Shown: piece after piece, positions 1 through 6,681 of the stretch
Layout: every line of letters begins with the position of its first letter
Position numbering within the stretch: position 1 is the stretch's first letter
Assembly (NCBI GenBank): GCA_017616925.1
Contig: JAFZXG010000003.1
Span: 1-6,681 of the forward strand
Source of the DNA: Clostridia bacterium
GTDB lineage: Bacteria; Bacillota; Clostridia; Christensenellales; Borkfalkiaceae
Direction: 5' to 3'
DNA length: 6,681 nucleotides
Notes under the pieces: generated by a model
Databases searched by the model: none
The model's input: only the letters and a program-made list of their open reading frames with translations
What the model was told of the DNA's origin: nothing
Program-made: the position numbers and the translations under genes

Positions 1-417
1 AGCCCTTCTATCGCCACGCTTATAGATATTCTTTCGGCTTTGGGGACTGATCTGAAAGAGTTTTTTTCAAGCGACGATACCGAAGAGAAAGTTTCTTTCA
101 ACAAAAACGAGTTTATAGAGAAAGTCACCGACGAATATACGCTGAACTGGTTAGTTCCCAACGCGCAGAAGAACGCTATGGAACCCGTGCATATGAAGTT
201 AAAGGCGGGTTGTTCTACGGACGAAGATTTTCCGCACGAAGGGGAAGAGTTCGGGTACGTTATAAAGGGCGAGATCGTTTTAATGCTAGGAAAACGCAAG
301 ATAAAGGTGAAAAAAGGCGAGAGTTTTTATTATTCGTCGAGTAAGATCCACCAAATAATAAACAAGGGTACGTGCGACGCGGAGTTTATCTGGGTGTCGT
401 CGCCGCCGTCGTTTTGA
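1..417 (+). CDS. XRE-family regulator with C-terminal cupin domain (3' part; gene starts before the window)
   Basis: The frame is open from base 1 to the TGA at 415-417, giving 138 visible residues with no start in view. A TTG at 40-42 could be read as a start, but it lies inside the conserved domain, so the gene is truncated by the window edge. Visible residues 1-21 (beginning [15 protein letters not shown]) match the last helices of an XRE/HTH_3 DNA-binding domain. Residues about 57-136 form a small cupin barrel: [14 protein letters not shown] at 77-90 is cupin motif 1, and KKGESFYY...H117 is motif 2. The first histidine of the usual HxH pair is replaced by Phe77, so metal binding may be altered or absent. 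HTH-cupin proteins of this kind include E. coli PuuR, a putrescine-responsive repressor, and similar genes often precede potABCD in Firmicutes. The likely role is ligand-responsive control of the operon. The ligand, and whether it acts as repressor or activator, cannot be read here. Confidence 0.9.
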   Translation, partial: SPSIATLIDILSALGTDLKEFFSSDDTEEKVSFNKNEFIEKVTDEYTLNWLVPNAQKNAMEPVHMKLKAGCSTDEDFPHEGEEFGYVIKGEIVLMLGKRKIKVKKGESFYYSSSKIHQIINKGTCDAEFIWVSSPPSF

Positions 418-421
418 TTTC

Positions 422-426
422 GGAGA
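422..426 (+). promoter_or_regulatory. Ribosome binding site that fixes the potA start
   Basis: GGAGA lies 5 bases before the ATG at 432, in the 14-bp gap after the regulator stop. It supports ATG 432 over the in-frame GTG at 372, which lies inside the regulator gene and would add 20 residues unlike any PotA N-terminus. Confidence 0.75.
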
Positions 427-431
427 AAACT

Positions 432-1943
432 ATGCATAAGACGACTGAAAATATAATCGAACTCACGGGCGTTACCCGTATTTTCGAAGACGGCGTCGCC
501 GCCGTGGATAATCTCAATCTCTGCGTAAAAAAGGGAGAGTTCGTGACGTTTTTAGGGCCTTCGGGCTGCGGAAAGACGACCACTCTTCGTATGATAGCGG
601 GGTTTGATAAGCCTACCGAAGGAACTATCCTATTAAACGGGGAAGATATTACCAAACTTCCCCCGAACAAACGCCCCATAAACACGGTCTTTCAGCGTTA
701 CGCGCTTTTCCCGCACCTTAACGTGTACGAAAATATAGCGTTCGGGCTTAAATTGCGCAAAGATCCCGTAGAGACTTCGGGGAAGGACGGCAAGACCGTC
801 GTTAAAAACAAAAGACTCAAAAAAGCCGACATAAAAGCCAAGGTCGAAAAAGTCTTAAAAATGGTCGATCTCGAAGGTTTTGAAAAGCGTAGCGTTTCGA
901 CGCTTTCCGGCGGTCAGCAACAGAGAGTCGCTATCGCCAGGGCGATAGTCAACGAACCCGAAATCTTACTTCTCGACGAACCTTTGGGCGCGCTCGATTT
1001 AAAGATGAGAAAGGATATGCAACTTGAATTAAAAGAGATGCATAGAAAACTCGGCATAACCTTTATTTACGTCACTCACGATCAGGAAGAAGCGCTTACT
1101 ATGTCTGACACGATCGTCGTAATGAAAGACGGCGTTATTCAACAGATGGGTACGCCGACCGATATATATAACGAACCAAAGAACGCTTTCGTCGCCGACT
1201 TTATCGGGGAAAGCAATATTTTCTCGGGTACTTATCTCGGGAATAAGAAAGTAAGGTTTATAAACCGCAATTTCGACTGCTTGGACGAATTCGAGAAAAA
1301 CGAAAAGGTGGACGTTGTTGTCCGTCCCGAAGACGTTACTCTCGTCGATAAGGGAGAGGGGCAGGTCGGCGGCAAGGTCATAAGTTCTATTTTCAAGGGT
1401 GTGCATTACGAAATGATCGTGCTTATCGGTAAGACCGAGATCGTCGCGCAGGACACCAAAGAAAGAAAGGTCGGCGAGTTCGTGGACGTAAAACTCGAAC
1501 CCGACGATATTCACATTATGGCGAAGGAATTTTCGTCGAACAAGTACGAAGGGTATATCACCAAAAAGAATACCGTCTGTTTCGGGGACGGCGAATTCGA
1601 TTGCGACGTAACGCAGTTATACGAAGGTTCTATTTTAGACGAAGACGGGTATCTTATCACCAAGGACGGCGAGAGAATAGATCTTACCGACGTAGACGTG
1701 AACGTGGAAGTCGGACTTAAAGACATATCCATTTCGGACGATCAGGACGCGGGCGGTGCGATAGGCAATATCGTTTCTATTATTTATAAAGGCGACCACT
1801 ATCAACTTATAGTAAGGACGGACGAAAACGAAGAAGATTTCGTATTCGATACAGAAGATACTTATAACGAAAACGACAGAGTGTCGGTGATTATTCCCAA
1901 AGATAAAATAAAACTTTCCTTAAAAGCAGAGATCAAAAGATGA
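432..1943 (+). CDS. potA: Spermidine/putrescine ABC transporter ATP-binding protein PotA, with duplicated C-terminal domain
   Basis: This is the cytoplasmic ATPase that powers polyamine import through PotB-PotC. From ATG 432 it has 503 residues; usual PotA proteins have about 350-380. All ABC ATPase motifs are intact: Walker [10 protein letters not shown] (42-50), Q-loop Gln88 in [10 protein letters not shown], signature LSGGQQQR (158-165), Walker B ILLLDEP (178-184), D-loop LGALD and switch His216. [21 protein letters not shown] is typical of PotA. Two additions stand out. A basic, low-complexity stretch at about 111-131 lies in the helical subdomain between Q-loop and signature. The C-terminal regulatory region appears twice: about 265-363 is the expected TOBE-type domain (VVVRPEDV at 296-303), and about 373-497 repeats its plan. 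The stop overlaps the potB start as ATGA, implying translational coupling. The ABC subfamily is certain; polyamine as substrate rests on the potBCD neighbours. Confidence 0.95.
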   Translation: MHKTTENIIELTGVTRIFEDGVAAVDNLNLCVKKGEFVTFLGPSGCGKTTTLRMIAGFDKPTEGTILLNGEDITKLPPNKRPINTVFQRYALFPHLNVYENIAFGLKLRKDPVETSGKDGKTVVKNKRLKKADIKAKVEKVLKMVDLEGFEKRSVSTLSGGQQQRVAIARAIVNEPEILLLDEPLGALDLKMRKDMQLELKEMHRKLGITFIYVTHDQEEALTMSDTIVVMKDGVIQQMGTPTDIYNEPKNAFVADFIGESNIFSGTYLGNKKVRFINRNFDCLDEFEKNEKVDVVVRPEDVTLVDKGEGQVGGKVISSIFKGVHYEMIVLIGKTEIVAQDTKERKVGEFVDVKLEPDDIHIMAKEFSSNKYEGYITKKNTVCFGDGEFDCDVTQLYEGSILDEDGYLITKDGERIDLTDVDVNVEVGLKDISISDDQDAGGAIGNIVSIIYKGDHYQLIVRTDENEEDFVFDTEDTYNENDRVSVIIPKDKIKLSLKAEIKR

Positions 1944-2767
1944 CTGATAAGACGAACTTCAACGGAAAACTTAAAAGATCTTTTACGTTTAACAGGGGAC
2001 AACTGTGTATTCCTTACGCGGTGTTCCTTCTTCTTTTCGTGATTTTTCCGTTGCTCGTTATCGTCTATTATGCGTTCACTTCTAAAAGCGGCAGTTTCGG
2101 TTTCGATAATTTCGTGTGGTTTTTCACCGACGAAACGAACTTTGCCATTATTTTAAGAAGTATCCTTATAGGGCTTGTTAGTACGGTCGGTTGCTTGTTT
2201 ATAGGGTATCCCGTCGCTTACGTTTTGTCAAGAATAAAATCACACAGGCGCACAATACTTTTACTCTTATTCGTAGCGCCCATGGTAATAAACTTCGTTC
2301 TGCGCGCAATGGCGATGAAGGAACTTTTGAGTTTTTTCGGGCTTTTGGGCAGACGGCATTTTTTAAACACCGTGATAGGTATGGTTTACGACTATCTTCC
2401 GTTTATGATACTCCCGTTATACAGCGTCCTTATTAAGACGGATAAAAGTCTCGAAGAAGCGGCGTTCGATCTGGGCGCGGGTAGTGTAAAGGTATTTACG
2501 AGAATCACTCTCCCGCTCTCGATTCCGGGGATTATAAGCGGTATCACCATGGTGTTTTTACCGTCTATGACGAGTTACGTAATAAGCGACACCTACACAG
2601 CCAAAAATATTACCATAATCGGTTCGCGGATAGACGATCTTTTCGGACAGAACGATTTTAACAGCGCGTCCGTGATCGCGCTCGTACTTCTTCTTATCAT
2701 GTTCGTAACGACTGCTGTAACGGGCGGTTTTTCAAAGGACGAAAACGCAAGGGGGGTGGAATTATGA
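1940..2767 (+). CDS. potB: Spermidine/putrescine ABC transporter permease PotB
   Basis: This is one of the two membrane subunits of the polyamine importer, 275 residues and full length for the family. About six hydrophobic helices are visible (near residues 24-46, 70-95, 104-122, 145-165, 192-215 and 243-262). The cytoplasmic EAA loop, which docks on PotA, is [20 protein letters not shown] at 171-190, followed by LPLSIPGI. The segment [15 protein letters not shown] (147-161) is strongly characteristic of PotB. The ATG at 1940 overlaps the potA TGA by four bases (ATGA) and has only a weak purine stretch in front, so it is probably translated by coupling to potA. The end overlaps potC in the same way. 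PotB and PotC resemble each other; the order directly after potA and the PotB-type motif decide this assignment. Confidence 0.94.
   Translation: MTDKTNFNGKLKRSFTFNRGQLCIPYAVFLLLFVIFPLLVIVYYAFTSKSGSFGFDNFVWFFTDETNFAIILRSILIGLVSTVGCLFIGYPVAYVLSRIKSHRRTILLLLFVAPMVINFVLRAMAMKELLSFFGLLGRRHFLNTVIGMVYDYLPFMILPLYSVLIKTDKSLEEAAFDLGAGSVKVFTRITLPLSIPGIISGITMVFLPSMTSYVISDTYTAKNITIIGSRIDDLFGQNDFNSASVIALVLLLIMFVTTAVTGGFSKDENARGVEL
2751..2760 (+). promoter_or_regulatory. potC ribosome binding site inside the potB 3' end
   Basis: A purine-rich run of six G, then TGGA, ends 3 bases before the ATG at 2764 and is encoded by the last codons of potB. It is a G-rich variant rather than a classic AGGAGG. With the ATGA overlap it suggests coupled translation. 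Confidence 0.5.
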
Positions 2768-3564
2768 GAAAGTTCTGGGGAACTTTTATCGTGGTCTTCG
2801 CACTGACTTTCGTTTACGCGCCCATAGTCCTTCTTTCGATATACAGTTTTTCAAACAGTAAAACGCTGACCTGGACGGGATTTACTTTCGAACCTTACGT
2901 TTCGATGCTTTCGAACGAAGAGATTATCGATATGGTCAAAAACACTCTTCTTCTCGCGCTTTTTTCCGCAACTATATCGACTATTCTCGGCACGGTCGGC
3001 GCGATAGGGATCTATTATAATAAAAAGTGGCTCGGCAAATTTACTTCGGCGTCGTCGAAAATACCCGTTATTAACGCCGAAATAGTTACGGCGATTTCGC
3101 TCGCGCTTGTGTTTTCTTTCGTGTTTTTGCGCAGGACTTATCTTTCGCTTTTAGTGGGGCACGTCGTTTTAAGCGTTCCTTTCGTGGTGCTTTCGGTACT
3201 CCCTAAATTAAAACAGATGGACGGCAGTTTATACGAAGCGGCACTCGACTTGGGCGCAACGCCCGCTCAAGCGCTTTTTAAGGTGGTAATCCCCGAAATA
3301 TTCCCGGGTATTTTTTCGGGATTTATGCTTGCGATAACCTTATCTCTCGACGATTATATGGTTTCTGCCTACAATAAACCCGACGGGTTCGAGACTGTAA
3401 GCACTTTCGTCTATAAGGCGCTTCGAAGACCGAGAAACGCGCCTTTTGCCGAACTTCGCGCTTTCTCGTCCATACTGTTCGTTTTAATGATAATTGTCGT
3501 TATAATACTGAATTTCAGGATCACGTCTAAAAACAAAAAAGAACAAAAACTTCTAAGGAGATAA
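2764..3564 (+). CDS. potC: Spermidine/putrescine ABC transporter permease PotC
   Basis: This is the second membrane subunit, expected to pair with PotB to form the translocation path. It has 266 residues, normal for PotC. The N-terminus (WGTFIVVFALTFVYAPIVLL) is the usual PotC first helix. Further helices lie near 59-83, 103-124, 128-147, 180-202 and 235-252. The EAA loop is YEAALDLGATPAQALFKVVIP at 157-177. The segment ITLSLDDYMVS (191-201) and the following GFETVSTFVYKALR match the PotC/YdcV permease pattern. The tail is lysine/arginine rich (ITSKNKKEQKLLRR), consistent with a cytoplasmic C-terminus. Its ATG overlaps the potB stop by four bases, and its last codons contain the potD ribosome binding site, so expression is tied to both neighbours. 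Confidence 0.94.
   Translation: MRKFWGTFIVVFALTFVYAPIVLLSIYSFSNSKTLTWTGFTFEPYVSMLSNEEIIDMVKNTLLLALFSATISTILGTVGAIGIYYNKKWLGKFTSASSKIPVINAEIVTAISLALVFSFVFLRRTYLSLLVGHVVLSVPFVVLSVLPKLKQMDGSLYEAALDLGATPAQALFKVVIPEIFPGIFSGFMLAITLSLDDYMVSAYNKPDGFETVSTFVYKALRRPRNAPFAELRAFSSILFVLMIIVVIILNFRITSKNKKEQKLLRR
3555..3560 (+). promoter_or_regulatory. Strong potD ribosome binding site overlapping the potC end
   Basis: AAGGAG lies 7 bases before the potD ATG (3568) and is read as the last Arg codons of potC. It is the best ribosome binding site of the operon. That fits the need for more binding protein than permease, although this is an inference. Confidence 0.8.
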
Positions 3565-3567
3565 AAA

Positions 3568-4845
3568 ATGAAAAAGATTTTGAAAAAAGCGCTGGTTGTG
3601 TTACTCGGCACGGTGATGGCGGTACCCGTATTTGCGTCGTTCGCCTGCTCTAAAAGGGTCGATCTTAAAGTCTATAACTGTTACGACTATATGGACGAGA
3701 CGCTTATATCCGATTTCAAGGCGTACTATAAGGAAAAGACGGGAAAGTCCATAACCGTCCAGTATTCCTGTTACGATACGCCCGAAGATCTGTATAACAA
3801 TCTGAAAATAAAAGGTAGCGATTACGACGTGGTATGTCCGTCCGACTATATGATAGAAAAGATGGCGAGAGAAGGCATGCTTCGTAAAATCACGCTTCCC
3901 GAAGACAGTATTTATAACGCCAACGTATCCCCGTTCATCAAAGAAAAGTTTGAAAGCGTCACTTGGGGCGACGATAACGAATATAATCTTTCGCAGTACG
4001 CGATAGGGTATATGTGGGGAACTATGGGGCTTTGCTATAATCCCGAAAACGTTGACGGCGAAGATATGAAGTCTTGGTCAACGCTTTGGAATACGAACGC
4101 AAGTTTTTCGATAAAAGACAGTGTAAGGGACACTTACTTTATAGGGCTTGCCAAAAAGTATCAGACCGAACTTGAAGCGAACAAGGCGTTATACGAAAGC
4201 GATTACGCGACTTATTACGCTAACCTTAAAAACTACTTTAACGACACGTCTGAGACGACCGTAACGCAGATGGAAAGCATTTTAAGATCGTTAAGGACCA
4301 ATTCGTACGGTATGGAAGTCGATGAAGGCAAGGATATGATAAAGAGAGGGGAAACCGACGTTTATTTTGCCTGGAGCGGAGACGCGGTCTATGCTATGGA
4401 CGACGCGGAAGAAGTCGGTAAGGAACTTATGTATTCGGTTCCGGAAGAAGGTTCTAATATCTGGTTTGACGGCTGGTGTATTCCGACTACCGCAAAGAAT
4501 CCCGAACTTGCAATCGAGTTTATGGAATTCATATCCCGTCCCGATAACGTCATAAAGAATATGGAATATATAGGCTACGTGAGTTGCGTGGCGTCTGACG
4601 ACGTGTTCGACTGGGTAGTCGATACTTACGGTGCCGACGAAGGAGAATATGAAGTCAATCTTAATTATTTCTTTAAGGCGGACGGTTCCGACGGCGACTA
4701 TACGGTAGTGACCGACACGCTCGGCAGGCAGTTTTCAGCGCAGTATCCCGACGAAGAAGTAATCAAGAGATGCGTTATGATGAACTATTTCCCGCCGGAC
4801 GCGAACGAAAGAGTTACGAGAATGTGGATAAGGGTAAAAAGTTAA
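3568..4845 (+). CDS. potD: Polyamine ABC transporter substrate-binding protein PotD
   Basis: This is the extracytoplasmic binding protein that delivers spermidine or putrescine to PotBC. It has 425 residues against about 350 for E. coli PotD. Residues 1-26 form a signal peptide: basic MKKILKKA, then a hydrophobic core. Cys27 in SFAC is the likely lipid anchor, but Ser at -3 and Phe at -2 depart from the usual lipobox; cleavage by signal peptidase I after VFA (21-23) is the alternative. The family fold is clear: YDVVCPSDYMIEKM (86-99), DSVRDTYFIGLAKK (184-197), FAWSGDAVYAM (267-277), and EGSNIWFDGWCIP (294-306). Asp184, Asp188, Trp269, Trp299 and Asp301 fall where E. coli PotD places ligand-contacting acidic and aromatic residues; I aligned these by eye. 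The extra length sits mainly at about 198-245 (Tyr/Asn-rich, helical) and 344-395 (acidic), a layout I associate with clostridial homologues. Polyamine specificity is likely but the exact amine cannot be told. Confidence 0.94.
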   Translation: MKKILKKALVVLLGTVMAVPVFASFACSKRVDLKVYNCYDYMDETLISDFKAYYKEKTGKSITVQYSCYDTPEDLYNNLKIKGSDYDVVCPSDYMIEKMAREGMLRKITLPEDSIYNANVSPFIKEKFESVTWGDDNEYNLSQYAIGYMWGTMGLCYNPENVDGEDMKSWSTLWNTNASFSIKDSVRDTYFIGLAKKYQTELEANKALYESDYATYYANLKNYFNDTSETTVTQMESILRSLRTNSYGMEVDEGKDMIKRGETDVYFAWSGDAVYAMDDAEEVGKELMYSVPEEGSNIWFDGWCIPTTAKNPELAIEFMEFISRPDNVIKNMEYIGYVSCVASDDVFDWVVDTYGADEGEYEVNLNYFFKADGSDGDYTVVTDTLGRQFSAQYPDEEVIKRCVMMNYFPPDANERVTRMWIRVKS

Positions 4846-4860
4846 ATAACCGCCGAAATT

Positions 4861-4901
4861 ATACGCCCGAAGGCAGATGCCTTCGGGCGTATCTTTTTTT
4901 T
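4861..4901 (+). terminator. Rho-independent terminator of the pot operon
   Basis: ATACGCCCGAAGGC (4861-4874) pairs perfectly with GCCTTCGGGCGTAT (4879-4892) around the loop AGAT; one further A-T pair is possible. A C and eight T residues (4894-4901) follow. It begins 15 bases after the potD stop. On the minus strand the hairpin starts 7 bases after the radical SAM stop codon, but there it is followed only by AATTT rather than a long U run, so its action in that direction would be weaker. Confidence 0.93.
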
Positions 4902-5754
4902 AATAATCCCACTTGGGAATATAGACTTCGCTTTGACTCTCGAATTTTTGGTAGTACATATTCTTTATTCCAAGTGTAAGGGCGTAGTCTAAAACGTTTT
5001 CGTATTCTCTCTTCGTTATCCTGCGTTGTAATTCCGGAAACTTTTCTATATCTCCGAAAGGCGTGTACTGGCTCATAACGTTGATATACGCTTTATCTTT
5101 TATTCCGCTAAACCAGTCCAGAATTTTCTTACTGTCGGAAACGCATTGAGGGAGAACGAGATGGCGAACTATAGTTCCGCTTTTTATAAGTCCGTCGTCT
5201 CCGAAAACAAGCGGTTTATTCACCATAAACTCTATCGCGGCTTTAGCGTATTCAAAATAATTTTTCTTACCCGTGTACCTAATAGACAAGTCGGGAGAAA
5301 AGAACTTTATATCGGGCAGATAAACGTCTATATACCCGTCTATTATTTTTAATACTTCTACGCGTTCGTACCCGTGCGTGTTGTACACGATAGGGATTTT
5401 CGGTCTGTATATTTCTAACGCCTTTATTATTCCGTCCGAAAAATGCGTGGGGTTTACGAGATTGATATTGTGCGCGCCGCTATCTTCGAGAGTTTTGAAT
5501 ATGTCGGCGAGTCCGGCGGGGGTGATATATTTCCCGCGCGTATTTCTCGAAACTTCGTAGTTCTGACAGAACACACACCTTAAAGAACACCCGCAAAAGA
5601 ATACGGTTCCCGAACCGTTCTTGCCCGAGATCTCGGGTTCTTCGAATTTATGCAAATAAAATTTTGCGATACGGAGTTTACCGTCCGTACCGCAAAGTCC
5701 CGATTCTTTATTCTTATCGATTTTACACCCGTTGGGGCAGAGAGAACAAATCAT
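4900..5754 (-). CDS. PflX-type radical SAM protein (COG1313), function unknown
   Basis: This is a radical SAM enzyme: a 4Fe-4S cluster bound by Cys56-x3-Cys60-x2-Cys63 (in GCSLRCVFCQNYEVS) would cleave S-adenosylmethionine to start radical chemistry. The protein has 284 residues. ISGKNGSGTVFFCGCSLRC, GAHNINLVNPTHF (93-105), IPIVYNTHGYE (120-130), IDVYLPDIKFF (142-152), VRHLVLP (196-202) and VMSQYTPFGD (226-235) follow the consensus of PflX/COG1313, related to pyruvate formate-lyase activating enzymes. The N-terminus carries a second cysteine set, Cys3-x2-Cys6-x3-Cys10-x10-Cys21, resembling the MSLCPxxC start of COG1180 relatives, and Cys54 is an additional one where serine is common. The substrate is unknown; no glycyl-radical enzyme lies in the window, so an activase role is unproven. 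ATG 5754 overlaps the stop of the upstream ABC gene (TAATG) and has no clear ribosome binding site, so coupled translation is likely. Confidence 0.92.
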   Translation of the reverse strand: MICSLCPNGCKIDKNKESGLCGTDGKLRIAKFYLHKFEEPEISGKNGSGTVFFCGCSLRCVFCQNYEVSRNTRGKYITPAGLADIFKTLEDSGAHNINLVNPTHFSDGIIKALEIYRPKIPIVYNTHGYERVEVLKIIDGYIDVYLPDIKFFSPDLSIRYTGKKNYFEYAKAAIEFMVNKPLVFGDDGLIKSGTIVRHLVLPQCVSDSKKILDWFSGIKDKAYINVMSQYTPFGDIEKFPELQRRITKREYENVLDYALTLGIKNMYYQKFESQSEVYIPKWDY

Positions 5755-6681
5755 TATTCGAGTTCGAACGCCCCCGAGTAGAGTTGATAATACTTACCTT
5801 GCTGACTTATAAGCGAATCGTGAGAACCGCGTTCTATGATCCTGCCGTTCTCCAACACCATTATAACGTCCGAGTTCTGCACGGTCGAAAGTCTGTGCGC
5901 GATGACGAACACCGTTCTGCCTTCCATAAGCCTGTCTGTGCCTTTCTGAACGAGTGCTTCGGTACGGGTGTCTATGGACGAAGTGGCTTCGTCGAGTATC
6001 ATAACGGGCGCGTCTTTAACGGCCGCCCTTGCGATGGACAATAACTGTCTTTGACCTTGCGAAAGATTAGCCCCGTCCGCCGTAAGCATAGTTTCGTAGC
6101 CGTTGGGGAGACGGGTGATAAAGTCGTGCGCACAGGCGAGTTTCGCCGCAGCGATACACTCTTCGTCGGTCGCCGAAAGTCTGCCGTAGCGTATGTTTTC
6201 CATAACCGTTCCCGTAAACAAGTTGGTGTCCTGCAAAACTATGCCGAGAGATCTTCTCAAATCCGATTTTTTGATCTTATTGATATTTATACCGTCGTAT
6301 CTTATCTTGCCGTCGGCGATATCGTAAAAACGGTTAATAAGGTTGGTTATCGTGGTTTTACCCGCGCCCGTTGCCCCTACGAAAGCGACTTTCTGTCCGG
6401 GGTGCGCGTAAAGCGAAACGTCGTGAAGAACGATTTTTTCGGGCGTGTAGCCGAAATCGACGTCGGTCATCTGAATATCGCCCTTAAGTTCGGTATAGGT
6501 GAGAGTTCCGTCCGCTTTGTGTGGGTGTTTCCATGCCCAGTGTCCCGTTCTCTCTTCGCACTCTTCGATGTTGCCCTTATCGTCTATTCTGCAACGCACG
6601 AGAGTCACGTACCCGTCGTCTTTTTCGGGCGTTTGATCCATAAGATCGAATATTCTCGACGCACCCGCAAGCCCCATTACG
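5754..6681 (-). CDS. ABC exporter, fused permease-ATPase type, C-terminal part (gene starts beyond the window)
   Basis: The visible 308 residues hold the end of the transmembrane-to-ATPase linker and the complete nucleotide-binding domain of an MsbA/LmrA-type exporter subunit; the membrane domain lies beyond base 6681. The frame stays open through the edge (a Val codon precedes Met at 6677), and MGLAGASRIFDLMD is the usual linker, not a start. Numbering from that Met: Tyr77 A-loop, Walker A GATGAGKTT (101-109), Gln149 Q-loop, signature LSQGQRQ (205-211), Walker B VMILDE with catalytic Glu230, and His261. The signature has Gln instead of the first Gly of LSGGQ, a common variant in this family. 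A stretch of about 40 residues (20-60, with TGHWAWKHP) separates linker and ATPase domain; I recognise it from clostridial exporters that are usually encoded as two-gene heterodimers, so a partner gene may lie upstream. The substrate cannot be inferred. It is co-transcribed with the radical SAM gene. Confidence 0.93.
   Translation of the reverse strand, partial: VMGLAGASRIFDLMDQTPEKDDGYVTLVRCRIDDKGNIEECEERTGHWAWKHPHKADGTLTYTELKGDIQMTDVDFGYTPEKIVLHDVSLYAHPGQKVAFVGATGAGKTTITNLINRFYDIADGKIRYDGININKIKKSDLRRSLGIVLQDTNLFTGTVMENIRYGRLSATDEECIAAAKLACAHDFITRLPNGYETMLTADGANLSQGQRQLLSIARAAVKDAPVMILDEATSSIDTRTEALVQKGTDRLMEGRTVFVIAHRLSTVQNSDVIMVLENGRIIERGSHDSLISQQGKYYQLYSGAFELE

Noticed and set aside
40..42. 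TTG as the start of a short stand-alone cupin protein
   Set aside because: The frame is open to base 1 and the residues before it match the end of an HTH domain, so the gene is simply cut by the window edge.
372..431. GTG start for potA 60 bases upstream of ATG 432
   Set aside because: It lies inside the regulator gene, would add 20 residues unlike PotA N-termini, and the GGAGA site fits ATG 432 instead.
491..506. Short GC-rich palindrome ACGGCG-TCGC-CGCCGT near the potA start
   Set aside because: Only 6 bp per arm within coding sequence, too far inside potA to mask its ribosome binding site convincingly, and expected by chance in this CpG-rich sequence.
931..948. Perfect 8-bp inverted repeat CTATCGCC-AG-GGCGATAG
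   Set aside because: It falls in the codons just after the PotA signature motif (AIARAIV), has no T-tract, and is most simply a by-product of codon choice.
1029..1514. 161-codon open frame on the minus strand
   Set aside because: It is entirely antisense to the conserved potA gene, resembles no family I know, and is explained by the codon pattern of the plus strand.
5664..6044. 126-codon open frame on the plus strand
   Set aside because: It runs antisense across the end of the exporter ATPase domain and the radical SAM start, both strongly conserved, and shows no recognisable protein features.
6675..6677. ATG at 6677 as the start of a stand-alone ATPase
   Set aside because: The frame continues beyond it to the window end, and the following residues are the standard linker after the membrane domain of fused exporters.

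Overview
The window looks like a chromosomal segment from a Firmicutes/Clostridia-type bacterium, possibly one of the uncultured gut lineages. This assignment is an inference. It rests on the protein flavour (closest in wording to clostridial Pot proteins, PflX-type radical SAM proteins and clostridial ABC exporters), AAGGAG-type ribosome binding sites, tightly packed genes with ATGA overlaps, and a moderate base composition with many CpG words and frequent ATA isoleucine codons. There is no rRNA, tRNA, CRISPR or mobile element.

Plus-strand block (1-4845): the 3' end of a gene for an XRE-type helix-turn-helix regulator with a C-terminal cupin domain is followed 14 bp later by a complete polyamine (spermidine/putrescine) ABC importer in the order potA-potB-potC-potD. 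Spacing is 14 bp, -4 bp, -4 bp and 3 bp, so the five genes almost certainly form one transcript. Its promoter would lie upstream of the window. PotD captures polyamine outside the membrane, PotB and PotC form the channel, and PotA hydrolyses ATP. The cupin regulator probably senses polyamine or a related metabolite and adjusts transcription of the operon. A 14-15 bp GC-rich hairpin followed by eight T residues (4861-4901) ends the operon.

Minus-strand block (4900-6681): a converging two-gene unit, transcribed toward the pot operon. The upstream gene, cut by the window edge, encodes the C-terminal part of a fused permease-ATPase ABC exporter. Its stop overlaps by one base (TAATG) the start of a 284-residue radical SAM protein of the PflX type (COG1313). 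The radical SAM stop codon lies in the T-tract of the pot terminator.

Most of this is familiar biology and I see no clear new system. The most unusual feature is PotA: at 503 residues it is well over the usual 350-380 or so, because its C-terminal regulatory (TOBE-type) domain appears to be present twice and its ATPase domain carries a short basic insertion. The pairing of a PflX-type radical SAM enzyme with an exporter, the non-canonical lipobox of PotD and the converging terminator are secondary points of interest.
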